A stretch of DNA of 64,000 nt from NCBI GenBank assembly GCA_963995505.1, contig OZ023183.1, positions 15,000,671 through 15,064,670 of the forward strand, given 5' to 3'. Origin of the DNA: Hypericum androsaemum. Its lineage: Eukaryota; Streptophyta; Magnoliopsida; Malpighiales; Hypericaceae. The translations under genes and the position numbers were made by a program. Under the pieces are notes generated by a model that had not been told where the DNA came from, did not search any database, and saw only the letters and a list, made by a program, of their open reading frames with translations. Positions 48,540 through 60,734 of the stretch are shown here, in pieces. Every line of letters begins with the position of its first letter. Positions within the stretch are counted from its first letter, which is position 1.

Positions 48540-49053
48540 GCGAGGGAGTTGGGTGTGTGTGGCCGTTACTTGGGATAACGGCTCTCGTCGCTTTTTCAGA
48601 GGTCACACTCATTGCCTCTGTCAGTTTGGCGCTTTGATTCTGATTCGATGGTTGCTGACGGACGGACGATGACGGGTGGGTTAATCCTAAGTGCATGAGG
48701 CTAGTGTGAATTTGTCAAATCTGAGTACTTTGGATGGCTGCATAAGAGTTTTGAAAAGATTGACAACCGCGATATCGCAATTTCTTGTTTTAATATTTTG
48801 TGTTATGAATAAAATTTTACCGATTCTAAAAAATGGGTGGGTTTCTTCCTTGTTCTTTTCTTAATTTCAAATAATTAATCTTTCAAAAAAATTATTCCAT
48901 TTGGATCTGAATTAACTAATTTATGTGAATATATGGATATTTTGTGGTATAGATAAAATAATATATATATCTATTGTGCTTTTTTTGGGTGTAAACCACA
49001 CCTTTATTTATCGCATAATAGACTCTACAATAGAAATATATCGAGATAAATTA
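48540..49053. other. FBPase distal promoter and flank
   Basis: GC-richer to about 48700, then AT-rich. A T-rich segment near 48980-49040 (TTTTTTTGGGTGTAAACCAC) resembles the reverse-strand tail of a LINE. No gene. Confidence 0.4.
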
Positions 49054-50236
49054 TGTTGGAGAATTAGTTTATTAACCAATGAAGAGATGTCCTAATACAA
49101 GTGAGTATATTGGGCTTTGGCCCAAGTATTTAATTAGAGGAAGAATCCTAATTAAATATAATAACTAAGTTATTAGTAGGCAACTTTGAACTAATTTAAT
49201 TGGAGGTCACACCAATTGATTTTGGGTGTTTGTGAGATCAATACGAAGCTCGTTGATAGAGCTTCGTAACGACACATAACACTTGCGAAAATCCAATTCT
49301 CGGGGTGAATGAAAATTAGCTTTAAAGTGGTATGGTTGTTATTGAAATAAGCACAATCCCACATTGGTTAGCGCACCATGCTGAGACAAGTTTATAAGGG
49401 ATTAGAAGTCTAGCATGGGTAAACTGGTGGAGAAGGGAGAGGCTTCTCGTGCCGTCTGTCCGTCCGGCCGGCCGGCTCAGCTCGGCGCACGTGCGCGCGC
49501 CCCGCCCCATCCCGAGCTCGGGTTGCGGGAATTGTTCCAGGGCCTTATCTTTTTAGAGCTGGGCCGGACTTGTTGTAGCGATCCTAGGCCCAAAAAGTCC
49601 TCTGGGCTTCTTGGGCTTCCGTTTGGACAAGCCCATGCTCTGAAACCTTCTTCTCCTTCCAGGTGGCTTTGAATTTAAATTTCGAATTTAAAATTTATGC
49701 CAATAAATAGGATAACAGCCAAATAAATATGGGGTTTTTATGGGTCTTGTAACAGCCCATTTATTGGGTGGGTTAATGGCCTTATTAAATCCGGATTTGA
49801 ATGTTGGAGGTCCTAGGCCCCCTATAAAAGGTGCCATCCTCCTTCATTCCAAATCACCCCAGCTCTTCATCTCTTCAGAGCTCTCTACTTCTCCCTCCTT
49901 AGCATAGTTTTCTTACTTTCATTGTGTCGGAGTTCTAAGGCTACGAAAGGTCTGCTATAGTGCTTCCTATAGTACTCGTGGTTGGGCGTTGTACCTTGGG
50001 AGCTCTATTACCCACGGAGGCCTGAAGCATATAGGCGGGTAATAAGAGTTTAAGGGCACACGGTTAAACTGTGGCCTCGTCCAGGATTCAATCCGAAGTC
50101 CTAACTTGAAGACGAAGGTGTTACACACTTACCTACAAGTGTGATCGTGAGCATCCTCTAAATTTTTCTATTTTATATTGCTTATACTTCATATATACTC
50201 GTGTTAAAACTATAGTTTACTAATATTTTACCAACA
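49054..50236 (+). repeat. 5' LTR of the large copia element
   Basis: 1183 bp with terminal TGTTGG...CCAACA. Probable TATA box CCTATAAAAG at 49821-49830, followed by the transcribed region with CT-rich leader. Confidence 0.85.
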
Positions 50237-51130
50237 ATCTTAAACCCTTAAAAATACGTGATATTAGTAAATTATATTTTCAATTGCCACCTTATATGCT
50301 GGATCTTACACACGAAATTAATTCTCTCTCTACTGCCCATTGGACCATCCATCTAAATGTTTTCCATATTAATATTTCCATCTATTTTTTTTACAAAAAG
50401 ACAACATAAGGTGGGGCCTTGTATTTGAGGAGAGAAGGCTTGTAGTACAGCTAAAGGGAATTTGGGCTAATGACTCAATTAGTAAACGAATTGACGGAGA
50501 ACCAGGGATAACTTTTATACACTTTTGGCTCTTTTGAATTCATATTCTATCGCTGTTTGTTGTCGAGGACTGTTCTGTACCGTATAAGCATATACTTGTA
50601 ATCTGCTTTTGCACCTGTTCGAAAGTTACTATAATTCAATCACTTGCAAAAGTTAAACTGCAATTGATTTTCTACTGTAACTTGTCATTGGGATTTACCT
50701 TTTAGTGATAGACTAGTCTCTGCCAAAACTTTTGTGGAAAAAATTTTAATAAACGAAATCATTTAATTGATCAGTGCAGCGGTGGTCATTATATATGTAC
50801 ACTGGCTTGTCTTTGTAACAGTTAAGGAATTAATTTGTTACTGGATTCTGGGTGGAATTTGAATAGCTTAATTCCAAGTAACATTTTTGTGTATGACGTG
50901 AATTAACTGTTGCTGTTTCAAGTTTAATTGTATCAGTTCAAACGAGATTTTATTCGGACTATCTAAAGTGTGGAAAATTAAACTCGCAATTTTTATTGGG
51001 TTGTTCTAATCGTACTACTTAGGTTGTAAACATGGGCTTGACCCATAATTGCATACTGATTTTTTAACGCGTTGGGTTTTCTGTTGGACCCAAACTGATT
51101 ACTCAATAAATGTTATTTGGTGATCTATAG
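50237..51130 (+). other. Untranslated leader of the large copia element
   Basis: AT-rich leader between 5' LTR and gag; no gene and no standard initiator-Met primer site seen. Confidence 0.6.
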
Positions 51131-53431
51131 ATGGCTGGAAACAACAACTCCCCCCACACGAAATCAACAATTTCGATGACAACTTGAATGAGGAGTTTCC
51201 CGTTGTGAGGGCTAGCGGCGCTGAGGCCGTGATGCCGGGTCATAGACAACCAATACTACTGCCATACTCTCATCTTGAGAAACTGAAAAAGTTCAAGAGT
51301 AGAAATTTCAAGAGATGGCAACAAAAAATATTGTTCTACTTGATCGACTTGAACTTGAGCCGGTATATCAAGGAGGATAAACCCAAAGAGAATGTGAGTG
51401 ATCCGCATCAAACTGCGATCTACAGCGCATGGGCACATGAAGATTACCTATGCCGCAACTATATATTAGGTTCGCTCGATGATACGCTTTACAGCGTGTA
51501 CTATACCAAAGAAACGTCAAAGGATCTTTGGGAATCGTTGGAGCACAAATATAAGGTTGACGGCGCCGGTGCAAAGAAATTTGTGGCCGGGCGCTTCCAC
51601 GACTATCGGATGGTCGATGGAAAGAGCGTTGTGGAACAATGCGAAGAGTTACAATTGATCTTCCATGATCTTGCAACAGAGGAAATGGCCATCAATGATG
51701 CCCTACAAGTGGCGATGGTGATTGAGAAATTACCACCATCTTGGAAGGACTTTAAGATGTACCTCAAGCATAAGAGGAAGAAGATGACTCTCGAGGACCT
51801 TATTCGAAGGTTGCGCATCGAGCAAGATAACCGAAAGGTTGATAAGAAACTAAGTGGCATGGTTGCTAAGGCCAATGTGGTCGAGACCAGGGGGAGCTCC
51901 TGTGGGAACAAGCGGAAATGCTCAAATGATTCCAAGGGAGATGCTTAGAACAAGAGCTTTATCGGTACCTACTTTATTTGCAACAAGACCGGCCATCGTG
52001 CCAAAGATTGCTACAAACGTCTAGCCGCGGAGGGTAAGAAGACGGCAGGACCAAGCAAGGGCAAGAAGAAGAAGCCCGCCAATGCTAACATTACGGAGGC
52101 TAGCTTGAGCTCCGACCTCGATGAGATGCACCTCACGGCTGTTGTGTCAGAGGTGAACCTCGTGGGTGAGAACTCGAAGGAATGGTGGGTGGACACGGGT
52201 GCTACCCGCCACATTTGTGTCAACAAATAGATGTTCAAGACCTATCAACCGGTCGATGATGAGAACTGCTACATGGAAAATTCTGCAGTCTCGAAGGTTA
52301 AAGGCAAAGGGACGGTCATGCTGAAGATGACCTTGGGCAAGGAGCTCACCTTGACCGATGTGGTGCATGTGCCCGAGATCCGGAAGAATCTCATCTCCAG
52401 AGTGGTGCTCAATAAGAGGGGCTTTCGGCTCGTGTTTGAGTCTGACAAGGTCATCATATCCAAAGGAGGGATGTTCGTTGGTAAGGGCTACTTGACCAAC
52501 AATCTGTTCAAGATCAGTGTAATGACTTTAGCTCCCAAGGCAAAGTCTAATGATAAGATTAATGTGGGTACCGCCAAAAAGGCTAGCACGAGCAATGATG
52601 TAATGAATGTTGCTGAGAAGGCTAATAAGAAAGTAAAGGTTGCTTATTCTCGCGTGTCGTTACATTTATGGCATGGTAGACTAGGTCATGTGAATTATAA
52701 GTCTTTGCAAAGGCTAATATCACTTAACCTACTACCGAAATTCAATATCGATCACAAACATAAGTGCGAGACTTATGTTGAGGCCAAATACGCCAAAACA
52801 TCATCCCACTCGATTGAGCGAAGCACGAAACCGTTGGATTTAATCCACACATGTGATTTAAAATACATACAAATGCGTGGCGGTAAAAATTATTTTATAA
52901 CTTTTATCGACGATTGTACGAGGTATTGCTATGTCTATTTGATTTGAAGTAAAGATGAAGCAATAGACATGTTCATTCACTATAAGAATGAAGTTGAGAA
53001 CCTACTTGACAAGAAGATCAAAAATCTTCGAAGTGACCGAGGTGGTGAATATGAATCTCCATTTGCACAAGTTTGTGCCGAGAATGAAATCGTTCATCAA
53101 ACCACGACGCCTTATTCTCTCGAGCAAAATAGAATTGCGGAAAGGAAGAATAGAACGCTTAAGGAAATGATGAATGCGATGCTTATTAGTTCCGGATTAC
53201 CAAGGAATTTATGGGGGGAAGCTGTGCTTTCGGCCAACTATGTGCTCAACAGGGTACCACACAAAAAGTTGCATAAAATACCTTACGAATTATGGAAAGG
53301 TCATGCCCCTAACTATAAATTCCTAAGAGTTTGGGGATGTCTTGCTAAGGTTCTGATCCCACCTCCTAAAAAGACAAGGATAGGACCCAAGACGGTGGAT
53401 TGTGTGTTTATCAGTTATGCACAAGATAGTG
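51131..53431 (+). pseudogene. Copia gag, protease and integrase remnant
   Basis: Gag begins at ATG 51131 (MAGNNN), with a 1-nt frameshift in a C run near 51150. The frame then runs FKSRNFKRWQQKILFYLIDL to the zinc knuckle YFICNKTGHRAKDC, where the first Cys is Tyr. TAG stops lie at 51946 and 52228 and a TGA at 52945. The protease active site is WWVDTGATRHIC (DTGA kept). In the pre-integrase zinc motif (WHGRLGHVNYKSLQ ... CETYVEAK) the second of the paired Cys is Tyr. Integrase has [21 protein letters not shown] and [10 protein letters not shown], so Asp-Asp-Glu is present. The frame is cut at 53431 by the gypsy insertion. Confidence 0.9.
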
Positions 53432-54960
53432 TGATGAGTGTGCAAACGCTCATGTTTTATTATAAGTTTCGTACGTGTTTAGTCATACTTTAAGTTATTT
53501 TCATCATGCCTTGCCGTGTCTTATGATTGTTTTAGTCCATTTGTGTTCGGGAATGGATTTCTACCCAGTGTCATATTTTGTAGGAAATTGGAGCTCAACG
53601 GAGGTCGTTCGAGGGGTGATTTTAAGAGACTATATGGAAAGAGTCATAACTTTATGCTCGAGTGTCCGATTGTACCAAATGAGATACCATTGGAAATCTT
53701 GAAGAAAGATCTACATTTCGTCTTTTATAGTCGAAGCCAAATTCGAAGTGGAAGAGGGTCAAAGCTGCAAAATACGAAGATGCCACAAAGCTGATCAACG
53801 AAGTTCGCGGGCGCCAAATACGTTGGCGGGCGCCAATGCTCTTATAGAAGGTTCAGTTGGCGGGCGCCAACATCATTGGCGGGCGCCAGGCCCTCGACGG
53901 TTTTTTTGGACTTCTTTCTTTAACGGAGACTCGATTTGTTTTAGTTATATTCGACTTTTAGCCTCCTGTTTCGGCTCTAGGACTTAAGATATATTATTTA
54001 TATTATTACTTGGTCAGCAAGACTTCCAATTTAGCTTAAGCTCCTTTAGGTTTTCCTAATTCTTGGTTAGAATTTTGGCTATAAAAAGTCCTTAGTTTCT
54101 TAGGTTTAAGAGACGGTTTTTTGGGAGACGAGACTACTACAACTTTGACACAGCTTTGGAGCTTAATAAAAGTCGCGATTTCAATTAATTACGGGGAGAA
54201 GGGTTGGCAAGGCTTGATCATCACGACTAAGCTTACTCTTTCTCTATCTTTTATGTTAATTGCTATTATGCTCTTCATTAATCTATCGAGCTCTGTTAAC
54301 ATGCTTAGCGAGTAGTTCTCTTATGAGTGCGATGCCCTAATTATGTGATTACTCGTCTATGTTAGCTATGGTTTGATTATCTTTCGTAGTAGTTGTCAAT
54401 TGATGATCTTAATGCTTAACCTAACTTGATCACTTAGATTATGATTTTAGTCGATAATAATGGACTGGAAGGCATTAGAATCAACGGAAGAGTCAATTGA
54501 CATGTCTTAAGGTATTAATGAGGAATCTTGATACTAAGGGATAACCCGCTAGGAGTTAACATCATAATTGAGTTTAGTTTAGTTCTTGGTCTAATTAATG
54601 AGCGAAAGCATTGGTTAGTAATCATGAACTACTCTAGCTTAGTTTTGTCATCCTAATGAGCGGAAGCGTTAGGGAGATGCATTAGAACACTCCGGGTACT
54701 AGTTAGAACTTCATAAAAACCATAGTCTCGACATAGATGGGTAGTCCATAAGGGTATCGTGCTCATTTATCTCCATTGATTTACAACTCGTCTTTTATTT
54801 GCGTTTCCAATCTAGTTTTATTTACTTTACAATCTTTTAATTTTCCCGCTTCACACAATTACTTGCCTTGATTTAGTGTTCAACCCTTAGTTCTAAGAAC
54901 CTTACTTACCACTATACTATTTGCTTGTGCGTTTAATTATTCACAATTTTGCGTACATCA
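53432..54960 (+). repeat. 5' LTR of the Athila-like element
   Basis: 1529 bp. It contains four E2F-like palindromic units of the TTGGCGGGCGCCAA type (53804, 53823, 53857, 53876) upstream of a TATA-like TATAAAAAG at about 54080. Confidence 0.92.
53804..53889. promoter_or_regulatory. Cluster of four TTGGCGGGCGCCAA units in the 5' LTR
   Basis: Units start at 53804, 53823, 53857 and 53876 (spacing 19, 34, 19). The first reads TTCGCGGGCGCCAA and the last ends CCAG. The core TTGGCGGG resembles the E2F/DP site. The cluster lies about 190 bp upstream of the TATA-like box. The 3' LTR copies are at 59564, 59583, 59617 and 59636. Function inferred from motif only. Confidence 0.55.
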
Positions 54961-54963
54961 AAT

Positions 54964-54981
54964 TGGCGCCGTTGCCGGGGA
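54964..54981 (+). other. Primer binding site of the Athila-like element
   Basis: TGGCGCCGTTGCCGGGGA, three bases after the 5' LTR end. The motif is the tRNA-Asp-type primer site reported for Athila and Tat/Ogre elements. Confidence 0.8.
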
Positions 54982-55074
54982 ACTGAGATTTTAGGACATA
55001 AACTCAATAGCAATTGGTTTTGTGTGACAAACTTGCTGATTTTGTGTGATTTCTTTTTCAGGATTCTCTAGTGC

Positions 55075-57345
55075 ATGCCAAGAACCCGGAGTGAAGGACT
55101 AGACCTTGACACAAATACTGTGCTTGAGGTTGACATCGGAGTACTCAAAAGGGTAATTAGGCATGAAAAGAGGGACCAAGCGAGAGCAATGGCACAAAAT
55201 CAGGAAGACGGAGCACTCCAAGCTGTAGGGGACGCTCCGCGAAGAAGGACGCTGTTGGAATCAGCTGTTCCTACATGGAATGGGAACCCTAATGGTCTAC
55301 AACAACCACCTGTAGGTCCCCACTCTTTCCAGATTCCAGCAGCGATTGTCGGACTACTGCAAAACTCGATCCAATTTGGCGGCTTGCCAAGCGAAGATCC
55401 TCAAGACCATCTATCTCGATTTGAAGATATCTGCAACATCATGAAATTCCAAAATATCGATGATGATGTCTTGAAGCTGCGCCTCTTTCACTTTTCTTTG
55501 AAAGATAGAGCTCGTGTTTGGTACAACAAGTTGAAAGGAGAGACGATTCAGAGTTGGAATGATCTGGCCCATGCTTTCCTCCAAAAGTTCTTTTCTATGG
55601 CCAAGTCAGCCAAACTCTTGCAAGAAATTAACACGTTTATCCAAGGAGATGGGGAGAGCATCTATGAAGCTTGGGAACGGTTCACGGATCTCCAAAGTGC
55701 CTTCCCTCAATATAGTATAACTCAAGACAACCTCATGAAAATCTTCTACAACGGGTTAGATGGCCCATCCCGTGATCATATTGATGCCTCCTCTCAAGGG
55801 GTGTTCTTGAGGAAGACTGCTGATGAGGCTGCTCGCTTAATGGAGAAAATGGCTGAAGTGAATGGTATGTGGCCAAAAGAACATGCTAGGCAACCACGTA
55901 AGGAAGCAGCCCGAGGAGTACTCGAAGTAAATGCCAACATGAAGCTCGAAGCTCAAATAGAAGTACTTACCAAAAGACTTGACAAGTTGACCAAGGACAA
56001 GGAACAGGTAGCTGTGGTGCAAGATACTTGTCAGCTTTGCAAAGGGGCACATCCCACAACTGATTGTCCAATGTTGGAAGAGATCCAGGCCATTGCTGAT
56101 AGAACACCACCAGGAATGGGCTACTCACAACAAGCTAATGCTCAGCCAAATTTCTCTCGATTTGGTCAGCAAGCACACAATACTAGTGCCCAGCAAGACT
56201 ACAGGAAACCATATTTGGGCGAGCAAGTCAAAGAAATGGGTGACAAGATCGATAAGTTAGTGTGGGTAGTCTAGTAGTCCATCCATCAACAAAGTATAAC
56301 TGTGCAGCGGCTGGATCATTGTGAAGCACGTCAACAAGAGTTTGAGACATACCTAAAGGGGCAAGCTACGCAACTCAAGAAGATGGAGATCGAACTCAGA
56401 AATTTGGCTGCAGCAAACACTCAAAGGGAAATAGGTGCTCTACCCAGCAACACCGAGTCGAACCCGCGAGGACAGGTGATGGCCATCACAGTGAGGAGTG
56501 TGGACGAGGATGATGAACCATATATTCCTCCATCACCTTATGTCCCTCCACCTCCATTCCCTCAAAGACTATGGAGAAAGCCACCACCTGAGAACAAGTC
56601 CTCTCCAAAAGAGCATGTTGAACAGATCAAGCCAGCCATAGAGGAGGAGGTAGTTACTGAGAAGAAGGAGCAACCAGCCTATATCAGTGCAAAAAAGGAT
56701 TCTTATGTTCCTCCACCATCACCTCAACAAGTCAAGAAAGCAGCAGTGATCGATGAGAAGGCCCTTGAATTCATAGAGACAATAGAAAAAATTCAAACCC
56801 ATGTCTCTTTCTTGGAGATGTTAGATACAAGGCCACAATATGCAGAGTTTCTGAAGGAAATCATTGCAAGGAAGAAGAGGCAGAATGATAGCAAGACATC
56901 CCCTTTGGTAGAAAATGACATATCGCCAAAACTAAAAGATCCAGGGAGTTTTACGATTCCTTGCACTATTGATGGTGTTCAGTTTCCACATTGTTTATGT
57001 GATTTGGGTGCCAATATTAATCTTATGCCTTTGGCTACTTTCAGGAAACTCAATTTAGGAGATATCAAACCTACATCTATGATGACAGAGCTTGCAGATC
57101 ACACTAAGAAGAAACCACATGGAATCATGGAGGATGTGATAATTAAAGTCGACAAGTCTCTCGTACCTGTAGATTTTGTGGTGCTGGACTATGCTACCAA
57201 TGAAAGTTACCCATTGATTCTGGGACGTCCATTCCTCAACACTTGTCATGCAATGGTGGATGTTCATAAGGGCAAGCTACTTCTTCGCGTCGGCCTAGAT
57301 GAAATAGAGTTTCACGTAACCGATAAGCGCCTCCGTCCACCATAG
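55075..57345 (+). pseudogene. Athila-like gag-protease, one frame with double TAG
   Basis: ATG 55075 (MPRTRSEGLD). The retrotransposon gag domain spans about residues 110-270 (FGGLPSEDPQDHLSRFEDIC, FSLKDRARVWYNKL, DGESIYEAWERFTDL). A coiled segment follows, then the zinc knuckle CQLCKGAHPTTDC at about 56032-56070. Two adjacent TAG codons at 56272-56277 stop gag at 399 aa. The same frame reopens to 57345 with a Pro-rich linker and an aspartic-protease domain (CDLGANINLMPLATFRKL; later YPLILGRPFLNTC). DLGA in place of DTG/DSG is typical of Athila. The stops could be decay or a readthrough signal. Confidence 0.88.
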
Positions 57346-57732
57346 TGCCACAGGGAGTAACAAAGTCAAGCTAACGACTCTAAATTAGCACGTTTAGTAC
57401 TTAATTTTTCATTTTATTTTGTGTTTGTTTCAGTATTGTTATGTTCATTTAGTATTTTACTGGCCTTTGCAGGAGGTTTCAAAAAGAGAAAAATCGAGCT
57501 GTAGCAGAAATTCGCCAGTCCATACACAAACTTTATTGCGCAAAAAGGCAGTTAGAGCAAAACCCCACCAGCTTTCCCCACCGCCTCCCACTCACGAGTG
57601 ACAGGGCGGTACCAATCCCTTCCCTTTCTTATTGTCTGTTATCGTAGTGTCTGTTATGTCCTTGTGGTCTTTATTTCTATGTTGTGCTGTTTGCTTGTAT
57701 CCCCTACATTAAGGACAATGTGTTTAATAAGT

Positions 57733-57763
<31 letters not shown>

Positions 57764-59193
57764 GGGGGTCAACGTGCGTTTCATTTCGATTTGGCGTATG
57801 TGATCGAGTCTAGGTCTGAATTTAGGATTGTGTTTTTGAATGTAGTGTTTAGGATTGTGTTTTTGAATGCAGTGTTGTCAAAAGCAGATGATGAACCTCC
57901 CCCCTCAAATTTTTAACTTTTGTTAGAAGTTAAATTTCATACCTTGTTAGAGATCAAGCCTAAGCATGATGAGTAGGAATGTGTAGGAACAACACCCTTG
58001 GTTGTTTAGGTTAGTGGTTGCACTTGGTAGATTATACTAGCGACATTGATGAGTGACCTTGTGAGATTTTAGAGCCGAAGGAGGAGACAACCATCTCCGC
58101 ATAGCATGAGGTGCCTACATTGCTCTGATCATCGGGTTTCATGCCATCACTTGGTACCGTTTTGGTGGTGTGGGTGTAAATGAGAGGACAGGGGCCACCT
58201 TTGATTTTGAGCCTATAGCCTTAGAGCTGAAAACCCTATATATCCCTTGTTTACACACATTGAGCTTGAGACTTTTTTCTTGAAATATTATATGTAAGCC
58301 AATATGTAAGCCCTATATCCACAATCTCAACTACCTTTGATCACTTTGGTCCGAGGATGCATTAGGTCTTATCTTTGGGGTACAATTGTAAGGGTTCACT
58401 TGGTAGAATAGCTCGGGAATAAACAATGGGGAAAATGGGTAGAGGTGTAATCTTGAGATGAGTGCATATTAGATATAGTGTGAGGTATTTAGAGTAGACG
58501 AGAGCTAGAACATTTTTGTGAGCTCCTCGGCCGGGTGGTTTAGCTACTTTTCACATATTTTATCTTCACCTGACCCTAACCCCATTACAACCTAATGAAA
58601 AGTCCCCTTGATCATGAGCCCCGCATTTATCGAGGCACCACTGAGTGAGACGTATGAAACTTTGAGATCCCGGACGTGTACGTGAGTGATAGGTAGTTGA
58701 CTACTCATATATGTGAGCTTAAATTTCTGAACCTCTGAGTGGTCGTCCTTCTAGTGTAATCTACTAAGTGCGAAAACTGGGTTAAACAACAAAGAAGCCG
58801 AGACCAGTTGCCTTTGATGTGTAATGTGATGAATGGATGTGATTGAGGAAGGTTGTGAAAAGTGAAAAGAAAAAAAAAGGAAGAGAAAAAAAATAAGAGA
58901 AGAAAAGGAAAAGACGTGAAAAAAAAGTGAAAAAGTGATGAAAAGGGAATGTGAAAGTTGGAAATGGAACAAACGTTGAATGTGGGAAAGTGGAAAGTTT
59001 GGAAAGAGGTTGGAAAGTGAATAAATGGCACGGCTCGAGCTAAGTGGTCAATAGGACTACACGTTCTTATTCCTTGTGCTTAGGTAAGTGAACTACTTGG
59101 TTGTGGGGTTATGTTTTAATAAGAGTTTGAAAATTGTGGGGTGTGTCTGATGCGCCTTACTTGAGGACAAGCAAGGAAATAAGTGTGGGGGTG
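57346..59193 (+). other. Non-coding 3' part of the Athila-like element
   Basis: No reverse transcriptase, RNase H or integrase. ACATTAAGGACAATGTG followed by a GT run and 22 consecutive G (57747-57768) looks like an internal polypurine tract of the ACATTGAGGACAATGT type known from Athila. The 3' copy, CTTACTTGAGGACAAGC...AAGTGTGGGGG, precedes the LTR. 58850-59010 is an AG-rich stretch. Confidence 0.7.
57731..57768. repeat. (GT)8 followed by a run of 22 G
   Basis: GTGTGTGT... then 22 uninterrupted G at 57747-57768. Homopolymers of this length are unusual and length-unstable. Confidence 0.95.
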
Positions 59194-60729
59194 TGATGAG
59201 TGTGTAAACGCCATATTTTATCATAAGTTTCGTACGTGTTTAGTCATACTTTAAGTTATTTTCATCATGCCTTGCCGTGTCTTATGATTGTTTTAGTCCA
59301 TTTGTGTTCGGGAATGGATTTCTACCCAGTGTCATATTTTGTAGGAAATTGGAGCTCAACGGAGGTCGTTCGAGGGGTGATTTCGAGAGACTATATGGAA
59401 AGAGTCATAACTTTCTGCTCGAGTGTCCGATTGTACCAAATGAGATACCATTGGAAAGCTTGAAGAAAGATCTACATTTCGTCTTTAAAGTCAAAGCCAA
59501 ACTCGAAGTGGAAGAGGGTCAAAACTGTAAAATACGAAGATGCCACGAAGCTGATCAACGAAGTTGGCGGGCGCCAAATACGTTGGCGGGCGCCAACGCT
59601 CTTACAGAAGGTTCAGTTGGCGGGCGCCAACATCATTGGCGGGTGCCAGGCCCTCGACAATTTTTTTGGACTTCCTTCTTTAACAGAGACTCGATTTATT
59701 TTAGTTATATTCGACTTTTAGCCTCCTGTTTCGGCTCTAGGACTTAAGATATATTATTTATATTATTACTTGGTCAGCAAGACTTCCAATTTAGCTTAAG
59801 CTCATTTAGGTTTTCCTAATTCTTGGTTAGAATTTTGGCTATAAAAAGCCCTTAGTTTCTTAGGTTTAAGAGATGGTTTTTTGGGAGACGAGTCTACTAC
59901 AACTTTGACACAGCTTTGGAGCTTAATAAAAGTCGCAATTTCAATTAATTACGGGGAAAAGGGTTGGCAAGGCTTGATCATCACGACTAAGCTTACTCTT
60001 CCTCTATCTTTTATGTTAATTGTTATTATGCTCTTCATTAATCTATCAAGCTCTGTTAACATGCTTAGCGAGTAGTTCTCTTATGAGTGCGATGCCCTAA
60101 TTATGTGATTACTCGTCTATGTTAGCTGTGGTTTGATTATCTTTCGTAGTAGTTGTCAATTGATGATCTTAATGCTTAATCTAACTTGATCACTTAGATT
60201 ATGATTTTAGTCGATAATAATGGACCGGAAGGCATTAGAATCAACGGAAGAGTCAATTGACATGTCTTAAGGTATTAATGAGGAATCTTGATACTAAGGG
60301 ATAACCCGCTAGGAGTTAACATCATAATTGAGTTTAGTTTAGTTCTTGGTCTAATTAATGAGCGGAAGCATTGGTTAGTAATCATGAACTACTCTAGTTT
60401 AGTTTTGTCATCCTAATGAGCGGAAGCGTTAGGGAGATGCATTAGAACACTCCGGGTACTAGTTAGAACTTCATAAAAATCATAGTCTCGACATAGATGG
60501 GTAGTCCATAAGGGTATCGTGCTCATTTATCTCCATTGATTTACAACTCGTCTTTTATTTGCGTTTCCAATCTAGTTTTATTTACTTTACAATCTTTACA
60601 ATCTTTTAATTTTCCCGCTTCACACAATTACTTGCCTTGATTTAGTGTTCAACCCTCAGTTCTAAGAACCTTACTTACCACTATACTATTTGCTTGTGCG
60701 TTTAATTATTCACAATTTTGCGTACATCA
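59194..60729 (+). repeat. 3' LTR of the Athila-like element
   Basis: 1536 bp, matching 53432-54960 with mostly transition differences and one small tandem insertion near 60590-60600 (CAATCTTTACAATCTTT). Confidence 0.92.
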
Positions 60730-60734
60730 TAGTG

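Larger units (their letters stand above)
53432..60729 (+). mobile_element. Non-autonomous Athila-like gypsy retrotransposon nested in copia
   Basis: 7298 bp. LTRs 53432-54960 and 59194-60729, termini TGATG...CATCA. Exact target duplication TAGTG (53427-53431 and 60730-60734). Primer site TGGCGCCGTTGCCGGGGA (54964-54981), the type used by Athila/Tat elements. A polypurine tract AAGTGTGGGGGTG ends at 59193. Only gag and protease are encoded (55075-57345); reverse transcriptase, RNase H, integrase and any envelope-like frame are absent from the remaining 1.85 kb. By eye the LTRs differ at roughly 40-45 positions (about 3%), so it is clearly younger than its copia host. Confidence 0.93.

Noticed and set aside
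53516..53794. 92-codon frame (and the 156-codon relative at 59277-59747)
   Set aside because: Both lie in the LTRs of the Athila-like element and differ in length between the two LTR copies; no known domain.
58705..59031. Minus-strand 108-codon Phe/Ser-rich frame
   Set aside because: Translation of the AG-rich tract in the 3' part of the Athila-like element.
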